The translations under genes and the position numbers were made by a program. Below the pieces are notes generated by a model, which was not told the DNA's origin, made no database searches, and was given only the letters and a program-made list of their open reading frames with translations. Below are positions 34,027 to 41,719 of a DNA stretch of 54,095 bases, piece after piece. The stretch spans positions 1 through 54,095 of the forward strand of contig DATKNH010000135.1 of NCBI GenBank assembly GCA_035541455.1, given 5' to 3'. The DNA comes from Syntrophorhabdales bacterium (lineage in GTDB: Bacteria; Desulfobacterota; Syntrophorhabdia; Syntrophorhabdales; WCHB1-27). Each line of letters opens with the position of its first letter. Positions within the stretch are counted from its first letter, which is position 1.

Positions 34027-34885
34027 CGTTCATAGTCCGCGCAGGAAATGGTTCGCCCTGGCAGCCCTGCGTGAAGGTGACTATCGTTCGCATGTAGTCT
34101 GCTCCTGCTCTCTCCAGTAAATCGTTGTGACCGGCATCGCTGACGAGGAAAGACCGCTTGCGTTCGGCTCCTGAGAGCGCATAGAGCGCCCTCCCCTCGG
34201 ATACCGGTATAATTTCGTCCTCTTCCCCATGAATGATCAGCGTTGGTATGTGCACCTGCTGAATCTTCACGTCGTTGCCGAATCCCACCACTTCCTCTAT
34301 TCCTGCAAAGAGATGTATGACGCCCAGCCGTTCCAGCTGCTTCCGCTGGCTTGCAAAGCCGCTCTCCACGATAAGCCCTGAAAGCCTATCCTGATAGCGG
34401 TAGGCCACCTCGATCGCGGGAGCACTGCCCAGGGAGCGACCCATTACAAACAGGGCGCCTCCATATCCGCCATTACGGAGGAATGCAACGAATCCCTCAA
34501 ATAGAGGAAAAGCATCCCTTATCATTGCGCTGCAGCAGGGGCTTCCGTCGCTTGTGCCGTATCCACGATAGTCGGCAACGAACAGGTTTAAGTCGTGTCG
34601 CTTGTAGAGCGGCGCAACGTAATCGTAATCCGCAGCGATCTCGCCATTCCCATGAAAATAGAGGATGTTGGGCCCGTCCTTGCCTGCGGGATAAAACATG
34701 CACCCGATGGAAATGCCCTTTGCAACCACAATGGCATGAGCGGTTCCATTATGAGGCCTGGGCTCGTCGAGTTCTTCCCGGCGGGGGAAGAACAACCTGT
34801 AGGTGATCTCCGGTCGATCCATCAGTTCAAGAGACTTATCGAATCCAGTCACTATCCTTCCCGTCATTCCCCTTGAGTCTGCCAC
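34019..34885 (-). CDS. alpha/beta hydrolase
   Basis: 288 residues from a GTG (an ATG six codons later is possible). Oxyanion region LYFHGNGEIAADYDYVAPLY, nucleophile elbow VMGRSLGSAPAIEVAYRY (Ser in GRSLG), acid segment LIIHGEEDEIIPVSEGRAL and catalytic His in DAGHNDLLERAG form a complete triad. No signal peptide. Substrate unknown; an ester or thioester hydrolase paired with the MFS carrier by translational overlap. Divergent from an SDR gene. Confidence 0.85.
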   Translation of the reverse strand: MADSRGMTGRIVTGFDKSLELMDRPEITYRLFFPRREELDEPRPHNGTAHAIVVAKGISIGCMFYPAGKDGPNILYFHGNGEIAADYDYVAPLYKRHDLNLFVADYRGYGTSDGSPCCSAMIRDAFPLFEGFVAFLRNGGYGGALFVMGRSLGSAPAIEVAYRYQDRLSGLIVESGFASQRKQLERLGVIHLFAGIEEVVGFGNDVKIQQVHIPTLIIHGEEDEIIPVSEGRALYALSGAERKRSFLVSDAGHNDLLERAGADYMRTIVTFTQGCQGEPFPARTMNDA

Positions 34886-35043
34886 AGTTTCCAGAACTCC
34901 ACAACATTATTTCTCCGGACCGGCGTACACTTCCCATCACCTCTCTATTTGGCGATATAATACGGACACGCTTAGCGAGTGAAGGAAACGGTCGGAGCCA
35001 GCGCAAGTTTAACAAATATCGTAAAACCAGGATGGAGGACCCC

Positions 35044-35805
35044 ATGAATGACACACGAGTAGCTATTATAACAGGAGGAGGCCAGGGCATCGGCAGAGGA
35101 ATCGCCCGCCACTTTCTTCAACACGGCATTAAAGTAGTTATCGCAGAAATAGATGTTGAAGCAGGCAAGGAAACAGAAGTCGAATATAAGTCTCTCGGTA
35201 TCATCCGTTTTCGCGAAACTGACGTTGCCGACGAGGAGATGGTGAAACAGGCCGTAGCCGATACTGCTAGTGAATTCGGCCGAATCGATATACTGATCAA
35301 TAATGCAGGAATTGCCACTGCCGCATCAGGCCCTCCGGAAGAGCTAAGCGTCCAATCATGGAATCGGGTTATTGCCGTGAACCTTACCGGCACCTTTCTC
35401 TGCGCCAAGCATGCCGCTCCCCATCTGCGCAAGCAGAAAGGGTCTATAGTCAATATCGCCTCCACAAGGGCTCTCATGTCTGAACCCCGTACCGAGGCGT
35501 ACGCTGCCTCCAAGGGAGGCATTGTGGCGCTCACTCATGCGTTAGCCATGAGCCTGGCACCTGAGATATGCGTGAACTGTATCAGCCCCGGCTGGATCGA
35601 AGTCTCGGAGTGGAAAAAGAGCTCGCGGGCTCACTCCGCAGAGCTGACTAAAGAAGACAAGGAGCAACAGCCTGTTGGTAGAGTAGGAACACCTGCAGAC
35701 ATTGCCGGCCCTGCCCTCTTTCTCTGTTCGCCTGAAGCATCCTATATTACCGGCGTCAATTATGTTGTGGATGGAGGGATGACGCGGAAGATGATATACG
35801 TGTGA
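35044..35805 (+). CDS. short-chain dehydrogenase/reductase (SDR)
   Basis: 253 residues, classical SDR. Cofactor motif TGGGQGIG (10-17), NNAG (86-89), catalytic Ser140, Tyr153 and Lys157 (YAASK). ISPGW and the C-terminal VDGGMTRKMIYV also fit. Uses NAD(P) to interconvert an alcohol and a carbonyl. The ATG at 35044 has GGAGG 6 bases upstream; longer frames to 34873 overlap the divergent hydrolase gene. Confidence 0.9.
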   Translation: MNDTRVAIITGGGQGIGRGIARHFLQHGIKVVIAEIDVEAGKETEVEYKSLGIIRFRETDVADEEMVKQAVADTASEFGRIDILINNAGIATAASGPPEELSVQSWNRVIAVNLTGTFLCAKHAAPHLRKQKGSIVNIASTRALMSEPRTEAYAASKGGIVALTHALAMSLAPEICVNCISPGWIEVSEWKKSSRAHSAELTKEDKEQQPVGRVGTPADIAGPALFLCSPEASYITGVNYVVDGGMTRKMIYV

Positions 35806-35812
35806 GAAACAG

Positions 35813-36496
35813 TCAGCTCGGACAGGGCACCGGCTTCGCAAAGTCAGGAACCATGTTCCCGTTCTCCTTGATTATAGTTCCCCTTGCATCAGTCTTTGGT
35901 GCATAGCACTGATTTGGCGCTGTCGGCGTTGGTTGAGGTCCTATTGGATAGATGGCAGGAACTCCGGGCGGAGGGACTTCTATTATCTGGGGTCCTTGCG
36001 GATAAGCTGTAGTAGCTTCGGCTGGAGGGACTTCGATCACGTAGGGAGGTGCAGGATAGGGATACTGATAGTAAGGATCATAGTAGGATGGAGGCACCGC
36101 TACGGCATAGTAAGGCCACCAGAAGGTGGTGCGGGCACCGCCAATAACTGCTCCCCCGAGAAAAAACCCGAAGACCGCGCCGTGCGGAGCATATCCACGA
36201 TAATAGTACCTCTCGTTACCCCCGTAATATCCTCCGGGATAGTAATGTCCTTGATAATAACTCCCGGAGACATAACTCCCGCGACTTCCTCCGCTAAAAC
36301 CTCCTCCGGATACACCATAGCTTCTCGTGCCGGTGGAGGGCAGAGATTGAATTGCTGTTCTGCCGGGGTGACTCGCAGACACGCCTCCGTGACGGCCGGC
36401 CCCTCCTCGAGCGCCCCCGGCCTGCCCACCCTTTGCGTCGGCATACGGGAGAGCGATCCCCAAACAAAGCACAACAACCAAAAGAAACCTTTTTAT
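35813..36496 (-). CDS. Gly/Tyr/Pro-rich exported protein, copy A, with apparent ATA start
   Basis: About 227 residues. A signal peptide, a Gly/Ser-rich region, a YYGGNERYYYRGYAP segment, one hydrophobic stretch (VFGFFLGGAVIGG), then VPPSYYDPYYQYPYPAPPYV and a C-terminus with two Cys (NQCYAPKTDARG, PVPCPS). It is a clear paralogue of the gene at 50215-50805. In that paralogue the ATG is preceded by AGGAGG and followed by AAAAAG; here the same position reads AGGAG-CAGCGTC-ATA-AAAAGG, so initiation seems to be at ATA (36494-36496). A TTG at 36481 is the only conventional alternative but would remove the basic start of the signal peptide. Function unknown; probably envelope-associated. Confidence 0.7.
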   Translation of the reverse strand: MKRFLLVVVLCLGIALPYADAKGGQAGGARGGAGRHGGVSASHPGRTAIQSLPSTGTRSYGVSGGGFSGGSRGSYVSGSYYQGHYYPGGYYGGNERYYYRGYAPHGAVFGFFLGGAVIGGARTTFWWPYYAVAVPPSYYDPYYQYPYPAPPYVIEVPPAEATTAYPQGPQIIEVPPPGVPAIYPIGPQPTPTAPNQCYAPKTDARGTIIKENGNMVPDFAKPVPCPS

Positions 36497-36561
36497 GACG
36501 CTGCTCCTACAGGAAGAATTCTAATCCTGCGGGAAGCGGCTGTCAAAGGATTCACAAGATA

Positions 36562-36933
36562 CTAAGCAGCCTTATCGATCGCCGCCGTCACTCTCATGAC
36601 GAGCTTTTCAGGCGTAAAAGGCTTCTGGATGTAATCGGTGGCGCCGTACTTCATTGCCTCCACCGCAGCACGCACCGTGGCATAACCGGTCATGACAACT
36701 ATCGGCGTCGAAGGCTTCGCACTCTTGATATTCAATAAGACGGTCATGCCGTCTACTTGAGGCATGCGAACATCGGTAAGCACGATGTCATAGGTGTTAT
36801 CCAGCGCAAGCGCGATCCCCTCCCTGCTGTTCGACGTGGTCTCGACATCGAAATCTTCCGCGGCAAGAATTCTTCTCACGCTGTCCAGCACGATCTGCTC
36901 GTCATCAATCACCAATGCTTTTTTCTTCTCCAT
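36562..36933 (-). CDS. single-domain response regulator
   Basis: 123-residue receiver. Acidic pocket D10-D11-E12, phosphoacceptor D54 (IVLTDVRMPQ), switch Thr in VVMTGYAT and Lys in YIQKPFTPEK. No output domain. AAAGGAG precedes the ATG. It overlaps the upstream receiver gene by 29 bases and is the last gene of a four-gene signalling operon. Confidence 0.88.
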   Translation of the reverse strand: MEKKKALVIDDEQIVLDSVRRILAAEDFDVETTSNSREGIALALDNTYDIVLTDVRMPQVDGMTVLLNIKSAKPSTPIVVMTGYATVRAAVEAMKYGATDYIQKPFTPEKLVMRVTAAIDKAA

Positions 36934-37321
36934 TTCTCTTACTCCTTTCTAGGGCTATTTTCACGGCTGCCAGAAGCTCGTCCGGCGTGAAGGGCTTGGA
37001 GATGATTTGACGGGCGCCGCCTTTCTTAAGCTCCCTCAGAGTCTCTTGAGTGGGATACCCCGTCATCACCAGCACCGGCAGTTCGAGAAATCTATCCAGT
37101 GGCCATTTCTCCCTCACCTTACGCAGCAGATAGAAGCCGTCCTGTTCAGGCATCTTCACATCCATGATCATCAGGTCGAAATATCCCATCTCCAGGTTGT
37201 CGAACGCGTCGTCCGCGCTCGGCACACACGACACATGATAGTCCTCCGGCTCCAGTATTCGTTGACAGCAATGAAGGACGGTGGGATCATCGTCCACCAC
37301 CAGAATCTTTCTAGTGTTCAT
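36905..37321 (-). CDS. single-domain response regulator
   Basis: 138 residues: one receiver with D10-D11-D12, phosphoacceptor D54 (LMIMDVKMPE), Thr in VLVMTGYPT and Lys in IISKPFTPDE, then a short basic tail. ATG at 37321 has AGGAG 6 bases upstream, inside the 3' end of the kinase gene, giving an 11-base overlap. Presumed partner of the kinase; the two tandem receivers may form a relay or a branched output. Confidence 0.85.
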   Translation of the reverse strand: MNTRKILVVDDDPTVLHCCQRILEPEDYHVSCVPSADDAFDNLEMGYFDLMIMDVKMPEQDGFYLLRKVREKWPLDRFLELPVLVMTGYPTQETLRELKKGGARQIISKPFTPDELLAAVKIALERSKRNGEEKSIGD

Positions 37322-39329
37322 CCTCATCTCCTGATGGGAGCCGCACAATGAACGCGCTTCCTTTGTGAAGAGTACTTTCAACGTGAATGGATCCTCCATG
37401 CCGTTCTACAATTCCCAGAGAAACCGAGAGACCAAGACCTGTTCCCTGACCGACGTCCTTGGTGGTGAAGAAGGGTTCGAAAATCTTTTCGAGGTCCTGG
37501 GGGGCAATACCGTGCCCCGTATCGCTGACGCCAATTTCGATTGTCTTCCCGAAATCGACCACACTTGTGGTGACGAGAATCGATCCGCCCTTGCTGGTCG
37601 CATCAAGGGCATTCATAATGATGTTGAGGATCACACCCTGCATCGCACTCTTGTCGACACGTCGAAGCGGAAGGGACTGCGTTGGCCTGAAGGAGAGTTT
37701 GACGCCCTTGACGAGCGCGCTATTCTCCACGAGCTTCACAGCAGAGGCGACGAGTTCGTTGAGGTCAGCCGGCTCGCGCTCCAGTATGGTTTCTCTCGAG
37801 AATTCGAGCAGACCTTTGACAATCGTGCGGACCCTCTCTGTGGCTTTCGCAATGATGGTAAGGTCTTCCTTCATCGCCTCGTCTATATCTTTTCTCCTGA
37901 GGAGCATATGCGTGAAGGTGAGGACACCAGTCAAAGGATTGTTGATCTCGTGGGCAACGCCCGCAGCGAGCCTTCCGATGCTCGCCTGCTTTTCTGACTG
38001 AAGAAGCTTGATCTCGCTCTCCATAGATTGGCGTTTGTCTCTCTCCTGCAGAGAAGCAAGCATCTCCACAAAGGTCTTCTGCAATACACCCATTTCGTCT
38101 TTCGACCTGGGACCAATCTCCGGAGCAAAATTACCTTCGGAAACTTTACGGCTCGCAGCAATAAGCGCCCGAATCGGTTTCGTGATCCTGTTCGAAAGAA
38201 AAAAGCCCATGGAGATGGCGACGAGCATGCCTGCGACAGTCACAAAAACCAGAGGAATCAGTGCCCGCTGCTGCACGTCGCGGTATTTGGCCTCCAACAC
38301 GGCGGTGGCGAGCATCCCTACGCGCTTTCCGAAAATATCAATGATCGGTTCGTATGCGGTCAGGTACCAGTCGGTCACCACGAAAGCCCTGTCTGTCCAG
38401 CGGCCACCCCTGTCAAGAACTGTGCTTCGCACCTTCTCTGACGCGCGTGTTCCTATGGCCCGTTTCCCGCCGGGACTGCACGCATTGCTTGAGATTCTTG
38501 TATCCCCCAAGAAAATAGTTGTCACACCGATACTCCTGCCTTCGTACATGTCGTTTTGGAACAGCGCGTCACGAACACCATCAACGAAGGAATGGTTGCC
38601 GTTCAGGAGTTGTCCGCCATACAATACGCCGATGAGTTTCTTTCCCTCGTAAAGACCGCTTCCCGCTCCCATTGCCATTCCTGCCAGCTCCTCTTTCTCC
38701 GGGCGAGGAGCTGCCATGGAAGTGGGGACGAGCGTCGTGCGCGCCTGCTTTACGAGATCCGGGTCCTCGGCCATGAGAAAGGAAGGTTCCAGCACAACAG
38801 TACCTCCGATGCTCGAACCATGTTTGAGCACGTACTCCACGAGAGGGTTATAATATCCGGGCGTCTTACCTGGTTTTGCATGAACAGCAGGCCGCGCCCT
38901 GCTGATGACAATTCCTTCCGGGGAGGCAACCCCTAGAAAATCGAGTCCGCCCCGCTCCGCCAATGCCCTCAATTTCATGCTGAGCTTTTCAGTCTCATCC
39001 TTCTTTATCAGGTCCTGGAATTCCTTGTCCAGAGCAGCCGTAGTAACTGTCTTTAACACAGTGTCGACCTGCCCTTGATAAATCTTCTGCGCCGCGTTCA
39101 GGTCCAGGCTCACCCTGCTTTCTGTCTGGCTCAATACGGTTCTATTGAGAAGTTGTCTTCCCGTGTAGATAGAGACAAGCCCCACGAGAAGAGCCACCAA
39201 AAGGAAGCTACCGATGAATTTCGAACGGGTTGTGTAGAGCACCTTACGATCCAGCCCTGCCAGCGAAAGGGCAAAACCGGCATGAGCGCCCACGCTATGT
39301 TCCACAGCTTCGTTTATTTCTCCAGCCAT
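37311..39329 (-). CDS. membrane sensor histidine kinase (Cache-HAMP-HisKA-HATPase)
   Basis: 672 residues. First transmembrane span FIGSFLLVALLVGLVSIY (about 31-50), a large extracytoplasmic Cache-type sensor (about 55-345) with GSGLYEGKKLIGVLYGGQLL and FVVTDWYLTAYEPIIDIFGK, second span VFVTVAGMLVAISMGFFLS, HAMP, then the H-box LAAGVAHEINNPLTGVLTF and ATPase boxes NIIMNALDAT, GVSDTGHGIAP and GTGLGLSVSLGIV. It senses a small ligand, probably an organic acid, outside the membrane. ATG 39329 overlaps the preceding small gene by 16 bases; the longer frame to 39422 lies wholly inside that gene. Confidence 0.88.
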   Translation of the reverse strand: MAGEINEAVEHSVGAHAGFALSLAGLDRKVLYTTRSKFIGSFLLVALLVGLVSIYTGRQLLNRTVLSQTESRVSLDLNAAQKIYQGQVDTVLKTVTTAALDKEFQDLIKKDETEKLSMKLRALAERGGLDFLGVASPEGIVISRARPAVHAKPGKTPGYYNPLVEYVLKHGSSIGGTVVLEPSFLMAEDPDLVKQARTTLVPTSMAAPRPEKEELAGMAMGAGSGLYEGKKLIGVLYGGQLLNGNHSFVDGVRDALFQNDMYEGRSIGVTTIFLGDTRISSNACSPGGKRAIGTRASEKVRSTVLDRGGRWTDRAFVVTDWYLTAYEPIIDIFGKRVGMLATAVLEAKYRDVQQRALIPLVFVTVAGMLVAISMGFFLSNRITKPIRALIAASRKVSEGNFAPEIGPRSKDEMGVLQKTFVEMLASLQERDKRQSMESEIKLLQSEKQASIGRLAAGVAHEINNPLTGVLTFTHMLLRRKDIDEAMKEDLTIIAKATERVRTIVKGLLEFSRETILEREPADLNELVASAVKLVENSALVKGVKLSFRPTQSLPLRRVDKSAMQGVILNIIMNALDATSKGGSILVTTSVVDFGKTIEIGVSDTGHGIAPQDLEKIFEPFFTTKDVGQGTGLGLSVSLGIVERHGGSIHVESTLHKGSAFIVRLPSGDEDEH

Positions 39330-39589
39330 ATCGAGTACTCTACAAGGCCAAACCTGTCGAGCGTATCCCTTATACTCAAGCCCATCCGGCTTCCCTGTTG
39401 TCGGGGAACATGTGTATTCCATATCAAGCTGAGCGCCAGGTCGTTGCGAAACGATGCGCTGTTATAGAGATGAACCTGCACAAGCCCCGGCTCCTCAACC
39501 GCCCTACTGACCGAATGATGGAGCAAATTGAGCGCAACATCACTCTGACTTTCCGTTGTTCGCAGCCGAATCATTTCCATCCAGACCAT
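39314..39589 (-). CDS. small conserved protein co-translated with the histidine kinase
   Basis: 91 residues: MVWMEMIRLRTTESQSDVAL, then SLIWNTHVPRQQGSRMGLSI and a C-terminus FGLVEYSIWLEK. The last part (LxLxWxxxxPxxxGSxxGLxL ... FGLVxxSxW) resembles a family of short proteins found in anaerobic Deltaproteobacteria, with a possible ferredoxin-like/ABM fold; function unknown. Its stop overlaps the kinase ATG (16 bases), and a sigma-54-like promoter lies 37 bases upstream, so it is the first gene of the signalling operon. Confidence 0.65.
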   Translation of the reverse strand: MVWMEMIRLRTTESQSDVALNLLHHSVSRAVEEPGLVQVHLYNSASFRNDLALSLIWNTHVPRQQGSRMGLSIRDTLDRFGLVEYSIWLEK

Positions 39590-39625
39590 ATGTTTTCCCG
39601 TCAGCTATTTCCTGCCTCATAAAGA

Positions 39626-39639
39626 GCACAAAACATGCC
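39626..39639 (-). promoter_or_regulatory. sigma-54-type promoter of the small protein/kinase/receiver operon
   Basis: Minus strand GGCATG-TTTT-GTGC matches the -24/-12 pattern GGCACG-N4-TTGC with the essential GG and GC 12 bases apart. Transcription would start about 25 bases before the ATG at 39589. The divergent gene at 39791 encodes a sigma-54 activator. Confidence 0.5.
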
Positions 39640-39700
39640 CAACTATTCGGTCTTTTTTATCTTTATTTATCAAGTACTTAGCGGCGTGCTCGGCACATGC

Positions 39701-39720
39701 TGTTACATTTGGTAGAAACA
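39701..39720. promoter_or_regulatory. candidate activator-binding inverted repeat
   Basis: TGTTAC-N8-GAAACA, an inverted TGTT(A/T)C pair, lies about 65-90 bases upstream of the sigma-54-like promoter and just before the activator gene, where an enhancer-type site is expected. Low-complexity chance matches are possible. Confidence 0.3.
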
Positions 39721-39790
39721 AACTGTCATATATTGAGGAAATGGTGTAAGCTATCACATGTGGCAGCTTGAACGAACGCGCGGAGGCACC

Positions 39791-41320
39791 ATGGAGGAGA
39801 ATGACTTTTTTCGGGAATTTACGCTACGGATATGCGGCAGCTTCGATTTGAAGGAGGCTTTGTGGCGTTGTCTTCTGTATGTCCGTTCTGCTCTGCCTGC
39901 CGATGAACTGATACTTACTGTTTTCGACCCGGCATTCGGCTTTCTGGAGGTCGTGACAACCGCTGATGAGAAGGGAGGAGTTGACAGAGGAGACAAAATA
40001 ACCATGGGAACAGATATGCGCAAACAGCTAGAACATGTTGAGCAGTATCCCCGCGTGCGAATATCTAATGATGCTTTGCAGGATCCGATAATGGAAAGGC
40101 TGGCTCTTCAGTACCGCTGGTCTGACTCTTCACTGATTGTCGGAAGACTGGTGATCCAGCACAATTTCGTCGGTTCCCTGATCGTTCGCGCAAACGGAAA
40201 AGACAGGTACACTGAAGGGCACGCGAGACTCTGGTCGCTCGTGAATGAACCAACAGCCATCGCGCTGGCGAACAGCAGAAAATATTACGAGCTCCTGAAA
40301 ATGAAGGACCTTCTCGCTGATGACAACCGGTATCTACAAAACGAACTGAGGAGAGGCCTGGGAGACACCATAGTGGGCGCCGACTTCGGCCTGCGACAGG
40401 TGTTTGAGCAGGTAGTCAAGGTCGCGCCCCTCACAAGCCCGGTGCTGCTCACCGGTGAGACGGGGACGGGTAAAGAGGTCATCGCAAACGCCATTCATAG
40501 TTTATCCCTCAGAAACAGCGGTCCCTTGATCACTGTCAACTGTGGCGCGATTCCGGAATCCTTGGTCGACAGCGAACTCTTCGGTCATGAGAAGGGCTCC
40601 TTCACCGGAGCTTTGACAGAGAGGAGGGGCAGGTTTGAGAGGGCCCATAGGGGTACAATTTTTCTCGACGAGGTGGGCGAACTCCCTCCGCAGGCGCAGG
40701 TAAGACTTCTGCGTGTACTTCAGGAAAAAGAGATTGAAAGAGTGGGCGGCACGAATCCCATAAAGGTTGACATACGGATAATATCAGCCACTCACAGGAG
40801 TCTCGAAAAGCTCGTGGCAGAGGGAAGCTTCAGGGATGACCTTTACTATCGCCTCGGCGTCTTCCCTATTCATATACCGCCGCTGCGGGAGCGAAAAGCA
40901 GATATCCCTGCCCTGGTCGAACATTTTATCGAAAAGAAGAGACGTGAGATGGGCCTTCGCATGGCTCCAACGTTGAGCCCGGGAGCTATAGATCGGCTCA
41001 TGCAGTATGCGTGGCCCGGCAACGTCAGAGAAGTCGCCAATGTTGTCGAGAGGGCGCTCATCCAGTCGGATGGCAAACCCCTTACGTTCACGGACCTGAT
41101 CCCTTCCCAAACAACGGCTGAGCCTGGAAGGTCCGAACAATCATCGAGCCTGAGACTCGAGGAGATGGAAGCGTTGCACATCAGGCGAGTGCTGGAAATG
41201 ACTCACGGAAGGATAGAAGGCAAGAATGGAGCCGCGCTGCTTCTCGGAGTAAATCCCAGCACGCTACGGGCCAGAATGAGAAGGCTACACATTCCATTCG
41301 GCAGAAAAAAGAATTCGTAA
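39791..41320 (+). CDS. sigma-54-dependent transcriptional activator (GAF-AAA+-Fis)
   Basis: 509 residues. N-terminal GAF-like sensor (about 5-175), linker helix, AAA+ domain with Walker A GETGTGKE (222-229), sigma-54 contact loop GSFTGA (269-274, a GAFTGA variant), Walker B GTIFLDEVGELPPQAQVRLL, the arginine-finger region FRDDLYYRLGVFPIHIPPLR, and a C-terminal Fis helix-turn-helix NGAALLLGVNPSTLRARMRR. FhlA/NorR-like layout, with no receiver domain, so it responds to a ligand. The ATG at 39791 has GGAGG 5 bases upstream and is preferred to that at 39758. Divergent from the kinase operon. Confidence 0.92.
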   Translation: MEENDFFREFTLRICGSFDLKEALWRCLLYVRSALPADELILTVFDPAFGFLEVVTTADEKGGVDRGDKITMGTDMRKQLEHVEQYPRVRISNDALQDPIMERLALQYRWSDSSLIVGRLVIQHNFVGSLIVRANGKDRYTEGHARLWSLVNEPTAIALANSRKYYELLKMKDLLADDNRYLQNELRRGLGDTIVGADFGLRQVFEQVVKVAPLTSPVLLTGETGTGKEVIANAIHSLSLRNSGPLITVNCGAIPESLVDSELFGHEKGSFTGALTERRGRFERAHRGTIFLDEVGELPPQAQVRLLRVLQEKEIERVGGTNPIKVDIRIISATHRSLEKLVAEGSFRDDLYYRLGVFPIHIPPLRERKADIPALVEHFIEKKRREMGLRMAPTLSPGAIDRLMQYAWPGNVREVANVVERALIQSDGKPLTFTDLIPSQTTAEPGRSEQSSSLRLEEMEALHIRRVLEMTHGRIEGKNGAALLLGVNPSTLRARMRRLHIPFGRKKNS

Positions 41321-41354
41321 TCTGGAAATAGATTCCCACGGGCTGGCAGATTGT

Positions 41355-41615
41355 TTAGCTTGACGGGCTGTTGGCGGTGCGCCGTATCGATCTGGGTCCG
41401 CCTGCACTATCCGCACGCCACCTCTTGAGGGGAAAAATCTTCTCGCATTCATCAAGCCGGTCCATTCTCGTCAATCGATCCACAATAAGGTGCCACGCAC
41501 ATTCCACGTCGCCGCCGATCTCACATTTCCCGTTACGCGAACCCCTACAAGGACCATTGAGCAAATGCTTGGCGCATCGCGCTATCGGCGAACTGTACCA
41601 GCACCTGATTGAATC
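41355..41615 (-). pseudogene. remnant of a methylene-THF reductase C-terminal-domain protein
   Basis: An open 86-codon stretch with no start codon and an in-frame TGA immediately upstream (41616-41618). It reads IARCAKHLLNGPCRGSRNGK, then CEIGGDVECAWHLIVDRL, then SAGGPRSIRR. This matches the conserved end of MTHFR-C proteins (RCAK-x-LLNGPCGGS, CE...CAW-x-LI, GGPR). A canonical upstream Cys is replaced by Ser (YSSPIA where CPVT is usual). The N-terminal part is absent in all frames that I read up to 41719. The rest of 41321-41719 shows no gene. Confidence 0.6.
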
Positions 41616-41719
41616 TCACCGGCCGGGCTCTCCTCTGACCAGCCTTCAGCGACACTTGCTAAAAACGGAGAGGCGGATTAGACTGAGGAAAAGACGCTGC
41701 TCGTCAGGAGGTATCAGCC

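Noticed and set aside
34873-35043. 57-residue N-terminal extension of the SDR
   Set aside because: Overlaps the divergent hydrolase start, lacks family similarity, and the ATG at 35044 has a strong ribosome binding site.
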